Part shown: positions 61,022 through 64,000 of the stretch, piece by piece
How positions within the stretch are numbered: position 1 is the first letter of the stretch
Layout of the letters: each line of letters begins with the position of its first letter
From: Halovenus amylolytica
GTDB taxonomy: Archaea > Halobacteriota > Halobacteria > Halobacteriales > Haloarculaceae
Direction: 5' to 3'
Length of the DNA stretch: 64,000 nt
NCBI GenBank assembly: GCA_004015825.1
Contig: SAYS01000010.1
Coordinates: 1-64,000 of the forward strand
Position numbers and translations under genes: made by a program
The notes under the pieces: generated by a model
What the model was told of the DNA's origin: nothing
Database searches by the model: none
Seen by the model: only the letters and a program-made list of their open reading frames with translations

Positions 61022-61986
61022 CACAGGAGTTCACCGAGATTACCGTCGTCGGCGAGGACGATACCGGACTCATCGCGAACGTCACGACGCTTCTCTTCGA
61101 GCGCAGTATCAACATCGAGGGGCTCGACCAGGCCGTTCGAGAGGGTGTCTTCCGGATGACGATGCAGGTCGATACGAGCGAGATGGTCTGCACACAGGAG
61201 AAACTCCGGGATGATCTCCACGAACTGGGCGAGGAACTCGGTGTCGACGTCCAGGTCCGGTTCCCGGCCGACCGCGAGACCAAACAGATCGCAGTGCTCG
61301 TGACGAAAGAATCACACTGCCTCGAAGCGATCTTCGAGGCCTGGGCGAGCGGCGAACTCGGGGCCGACGTCAGCGTCGTCATCGGCAACCACAGCGATCT
61401 CGAACCACTCGCCGAAAAATACGAGGTTCCGTTCCACGATATCGGCGACGAGAAGGGCAACCCCGACGAGGAGCACCTGCTCGAACTGCTCGCGGAGTAC
61501 GACGCCGATCTAATCGTCCTGGCGCGGTACATGCGGATCTTGAGTCCCGACGTCGTCTTCCGGTACGAGAACAGGATCATCAACGTCCACCCGTCGCTTT
61601 TGCCGTCTTTCCCCGGCGCGGAGGCGTATCTCCAGGCCCTCGAAGAGGGTGTCCGGATCGCCGGTGTCACCGCCCACTACGTGACGACCGACCTCGATCA
61701 GGGACCGATCATCACACAGCGGGCGTTCAACGTGCCGCCGAACGCCGAGGTCGAGGATCTGGTTCGGACCGGCCAGCCACTCGAAGCCGACGCGTTGCTC
61801 GAAGCGATCGATCTCCACCTCAACGACGAGGTACAGGTTCACCGCGGGCGTACGCGACTCCGGGAGAGCGCAGACAGCAACCGACAGCTCGGTGCGCCAC
61901 TGGAGTTGAACGATCTCAACCCGGATCGACCACTGGACGGACTCGGTGAGATCGTCGCCGACTCCCAGTCAGAGGCTGACGACTAG
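61018..61986 (+). CDS. purU: Formyltetrahydrofolate deformylase PurU
   Basis: This is a 322-residue enzyme. Residues 1-85 form an ACT-like regulatory domain (TEITVVGEDDTGLIANVTTLLFERSINIEGLDQAVREGVFRMTMQVDT). The rest is the formyl-transferase fold: AVLVTKESHCLEAIFEAW, VIGNHSDLEPLAEKYEVPFHDI, LIVLARYMRILSPDVV, and the catalytic HPSLLPSFPGAEAYLQALEEGVRIAGVTAHYVTTDLDQGPIITQ, with Asp and His. It hydrolyses 10-formyl-THF to formate and THF for purine synthesis. An extra 40-residue acidic tail follows. The GTG start overlaps the leader ORF stop. Confidence 0.93.
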   Translation: MTQEFTEITVVGEDDTGLIANVTTLLFERSINIEGLDQAVREGVFRMTMQVDTSEMVCTQEKLRDDLHELGEELGVDVQVRFPADRETKQIAVLVTKESHCLEAIFEAWASGELGADVSVVIGNHSDLEPLAEKYEVPFHDIGDEKGNPDEEHLLELLAEYDADLIVLARYMRILSPDVVFRYENRIINVHPSLLPSFPGAEAYLQALEEGVRIAGVTAHYVTTDLDQGPIITQRAFNVPPNAEVEDLVRTGQPLEADALLEAIDLHLNDEVQVHRGRTRLRESADSNRQLGAPLELNDLNPDRPLDGLGEIVADSQSEADD

Positions 61987-61990
61987 ATCG

Positions 61991-62353
61991 TTAGGCTGAT
62001 TCTCGAACGACTCCGACCGCATCGGTGAGGCGTTCGTCTGCTTCGACGGCGTCGAGGATGGTCTCCGGCGATTCGTTGAGCGAGTACTTCGGCCGACCTT
62101 TGCCTGCCGGCGAGGTGTCCTCCATGTTCTCGTGGACGTAGGGTTCGCTCCCGAGTGTCTGCAGCGCTCGGATGACATCCTGTTCGGCCGGCTTGCTCAC
62201 GACGTCCGCGTCGACCTCGTCGACGAGCGGGTCACAGCGGTCCCGAACCGCCCAGGAGGCGACCGGATCCTCGCCGTCGAGCACGCCATCCGCGATGCCG
62301 AGCAAGACGAGACGTTCCATCAGTGACAGTGCGTCGATTTCTGTCGGGTCCAT
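61991..62353 (-). CDS. Winged-helix-like regulator, function unknown
   Basis: This 120-residue protein starts MDPTEIDALSLMERLVLLGIADGVLDGEDPV. It continues EQDVIRALQTLGSEPYVHENMEDTSPAGKGRPKYSLNESPETILDAVEADERLTDAVGVV, a small helical domain consistent with a winged helix. The start at 62353 is favoured because a TTATGTT-like box lies about 30 bases upstream; the ORF could extend to 62416. It is convergent with purU (stops 4 bases apart). Confidence 0.65.
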   Translation of the reverse strand: MDPTEIDALSLMERLVLLGIADGVLDGEDPVASWAVRDRCDPLVDEVDADVVSKPAEQDVIRALQTLGSEPYVHENMEDTSPAGKGRPKYSLNESPETILDAVEADERLTDAVGVVRESA

Positions 62354-62634
62354 ACTGGTAGCTAACACAGCTAACATAAGAAGGATGCCGTCTCGGCGGT
62401 TCTGGCTTCGTTCCATGTGTTTTTAAATACACTCGCTCGTCTACACTGTATCGCAGCGGTGTCAGTCCACAGAGCCGATCCACGTTGTCGCCCACCAGTT
62501 GACCAGCGACGGCGGGAATCGTATTTGAATGAACCCGTATATGCTGGTCACATAGCTACACCGCCGGAGGTAGCTACTAACGTACAGAGGGATGAATGGC
62601 AGATAGCGCGCAGTCTTCTGGAGGCTCACCATCT

Positions 62635-62778
62635 ATGACGGAATACGAATTTACGTGCCCGGAATGCGGGCAGGAAATCGAAGTAAACGACAACATGCGG
62701 AAGGCCATCGTCACGAACGGCTGTCCAGTCTGTACAGCCGCAGCGAGCGAAGACGAGTTCGCGACGCTTACGGAGTAA
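62635..62778 (+). CDS. Small zinc-ribbon protein (DUF7560-like)
   Basis: This 47-residue protein reads MTEYEFTCPECGQEIEVNDNMRKAIVTNGCPVCTAAASEDEFATLTE, one C-x2-C ... C-x2-C zinc ribbon and an acidic end. The start at 62635 follows a good GGAGG ribosome-binding site; an upstream ATG at 62596 would add 13 polar residues. It ends inside the stop region of the alcohol dehydrogenase on the other strand (11-bp overlap). I recognise the fold, not a specific role. Confidence 0.75.
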   Translation: MTEYEFTCPECGQEIEVNDNMRKAIVTNGCPVCTAAASEDEFATLTE

Positions 62779-63808
62779 TTACTGCTCGTCCGTCGATCTC
62801 GCGGCGTTCTAGTTTCTCTGCGACTTCGTTGACGTCTTCGAGATCGTAGCGACTGGTGTGGAGATCAACGTCACCACGTTCGACCAGCGCGACGAGTTCC
62901 TGCAGTTCCGCGTACCGGCCGACGATGTTGCCGACGAAGGAGAACTCCCCGTTGACCAGTGCCTGTGCTGGCTCGTGGATGTGGCCACCGTAGCCGATGA
63001 TGTGGTGGTCACCCCCCGCAGCGGTGATATCCGGTGCCAGTGCGGTTGTCTGGTCGGCCCCCACGAAGTCGAGCACCTGCGCGGCACCCCGTCCGTCGGT
63101 GATCCCCTCGATCTCGTCCGGGATGTCCTGGCTTTCGGGGTCGAGCGTGTACTGTGCTCCCAGGTCACTCGCGAGATCCCGGGCGGACTGTTTGAGATCG
63201 ACGGCGACGATATCGGCGGCGCTCATCGCGTCGAGACACTGCAATCCGATATGTCCCAGCCCGCCGATGCCGATGACGACTGCGGCGTCACCGGGGTTGA
63301 GCTCGTCGACGGCCTTCTTGACGGCGTGATAGGCCGTGATGCCGGCATCCGCGTGCGGTGCGATATCCGCTGGATCGACGCCGTCCGGGAGCGGGATGAC
63401 AGACCGTTCGCTCGTGTGCAACTGGTCGGCGAAGCCGCCGTCTGTCGTCAGTCCGTTGAACGCGTCGTTCTCGCAGTACATCGTCTCGCCCTGGCGACAT
63501 GGTCGACAGGTCCCACAGGTCTGGACTGGATGACAGATCACCTGATCTCCCTCCGAGACGAGTCCGACCTCTTCGCCCGTCTCGACGACGGTGCCGGCGT
63601 TCTCGTGGCCCAGCGTCATCGGCAGCGGCTGGGGGACGTACTGCTCCCACATCCCCTCGATGATGTGGTTGTCTGTCTGACACCATCCGGCCCCCTCTAC
63701 TTCGACGATGACATCCGTACTCGCAGACACCTGCGGTGCGTCTACGTCGTCGATCGAAAGGCCCTGGCTCATGTCGTCGGTGTACTCGTGGAGTCTTGCG
63801 GCTCGCAT
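62768..63808 (-). CDS. Zinc-dependent alcohol dehydrogenase
   Basis: This 346-residue medium-chain dehydrogenase contains MTLGHENAGTVVETGEEVGL (catalytic zinc site), CHPVQTCGTCRPCRQGETMYCEN (structural zinc, four Cys) and VVIGIGGLGHIGLQCLDAMSA (NAD fold). The substrate Cys is in GAGWCQTDNH. It oxidises a primary or secondary alcohol with NAD(P). The start at 63808 gives MRAARLHEYTDDM and is preceded by a TATA-like box about 27 bases upstream and a GAGGAGAG stretch. An in-frame upstream ATG at 63835 is less likely. Confidence 0.92.
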   Translation of the reverse strand: MRAARLHEYTDDMSQGLSIDDVDAPQVSASTDVIVEVEGAGWCQTDNHIIEGMWEQYVPQPLPMTLGHENAGTVVETGEEVGLVSEGDQVICHPVQTCGTCRPCRQGETMYCENDAFNGLTTDGGFADQLHTSERSVIPLPDGVDPADIAPHADAGITAYHAVKKAVDELNPGDAAVVIGIGGLGHIGLQCLDAMSAADIVAVDLKQSARDLASDLGAQYTLDPESQDIPDEIEGITDGRGAAQVLDFVGADQTTALAPDITAAGGDHHIIGYGGHIHEPAQALVNGEFSFVGNIVGRYAELQELVALVERGDVDLHTSRYDLEDVNEVAEKLERREIDGRAVITP

Positions 63809-63829
63809 ACGTCTCTCCTCTCCCGGATA

Positions 63830-64000
63830 AGTCATAAATATACATTATAATCGTTATATCACCTATTATGGGGGTGCAGTCTGGTGGTTCTCGGCTGCTA
63901 CTGACGGGTTTCGAATAATACTGGGCGATTCGTATAAACGATCATACAGACTCGAATCGAGACACAGAAACCGAATCAATCCATTATATCACTGATTATT
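63830..64000 (-). promoter_or_regulatory. AT-rich promoter region of the alcohol dehydrogenase
   Basis: On the minus strand TATATTTATGAC lies about 27 bases before the ATG at 63808. Two TTATATCAC-type repeats (around 63855 and 63984) make the last 150 bases of the window noticeably AT-rich. No gene is seen there. Confidence 0.4.

Noticed and set aside
1..64000. CRISPR array, rRNA operon, integrated phage or plasmid origin
   Set aside because: No regularly spaced repeats, no rRNA-like stretches, no integrase or replication genes were seen.

Overview
The window looks like part of a haloarchaeal chromosome. The DNA is GC-rich, the proteins are very acidic, many genes appear leaderless with a TATA-like box 25-30 bases before the start codon, and the gene content is archaeal: ribosomal protein S8e, Sec61-beta, the archaeosine enzyme RaSEA, a FAU-1-type RNase, DUF5828, DUF2070, a halocyanin-like copper protein and PhoU fused to an AbrB domain. 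No rRNA gene, tRNA gene or CRISPR array was found. The species cannot be named from what is visible.

Layout. 1-1460 holds two broken genes: a conserved hypothetical with at least two frameshifts, and a DUF2249 protein with one. 1465-7061 carries DUF5828, an SDR, a hydroxyacid dehydrogenase overlapping an HpcH/HpaI aldolase, an MFS carrier, an orphan antitoxin and a rhodanese. 7227-8137 appears to be a small transposon-like unit with no transposase: a toxin-antitoxin pair between inverted terminal repeats and a 10-bp target duplication. 8278-22538 is mostly core: an Hdr-like Fe-S oxidoreductase, PhoU/AbrB, S8e, an ABC-2 exporter, DUF2070, a GDT1/UPF0016 cation exchanger behind a DtxR-like palindrome, a heliorhodopsin-like remnant, proline and P5C/aldehyde dehydrogenases and an MscS channel. 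22698-25148 is an accessory island: two different toxin-antitoxin operons and a CPBP protease separated by copies of one short repeat. 25327-30246 has an acyl-CoA ligase, a halocyanin-like protein, a membrane-anchored winged-helix protein and an unusual metzincin-like membrane protein.

30412-36485 is the most system-like locus: a five-gene, same-strand cluster of a vWA protein, a Ser/Thr kinase with FHA, a PP2C phosphatase, a zinc-ribbon/FHA protein and a membrane protein ending in a zinc ribbon. It resembles the bacterial vWA-kinase-PP2C (TerY-P-like) triads, with FHA/zinc-ribbon adaptors added. 36573-44629 contains a molybdopterin oxidoreductase, an MFS carrier, a PQQ-type beta-propeller lipoprotein, FAU-1, a TnpB element broken by a 56-bp double-hairpin insertion, and Sec61-beta. 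44676-64000 holds an acyl-CoA synthetase, two sensor histidine kinases, acyl-CoA dehydrogenase, an UlaG-like hydrolase, a TrkA-type K+ channel, hisD, RaSEA, purQ-purS, a duplicated DUF2391 protein, purU behind a 19-codon leader ORF, a small zinc ribbon and a zinc alcohol dehydrogenase.

The metabolic genes form recognisable steps: proline to glutamate (ProDH + ALDH), fatty or organic acid activation and oxidation (two AMP-forming ligases and ACAD), purine synthesis with formate supply (purS, purQ, purU) and histidine synthesis (hisD). All functional calls rest on motifs read by eye; no database search was run.
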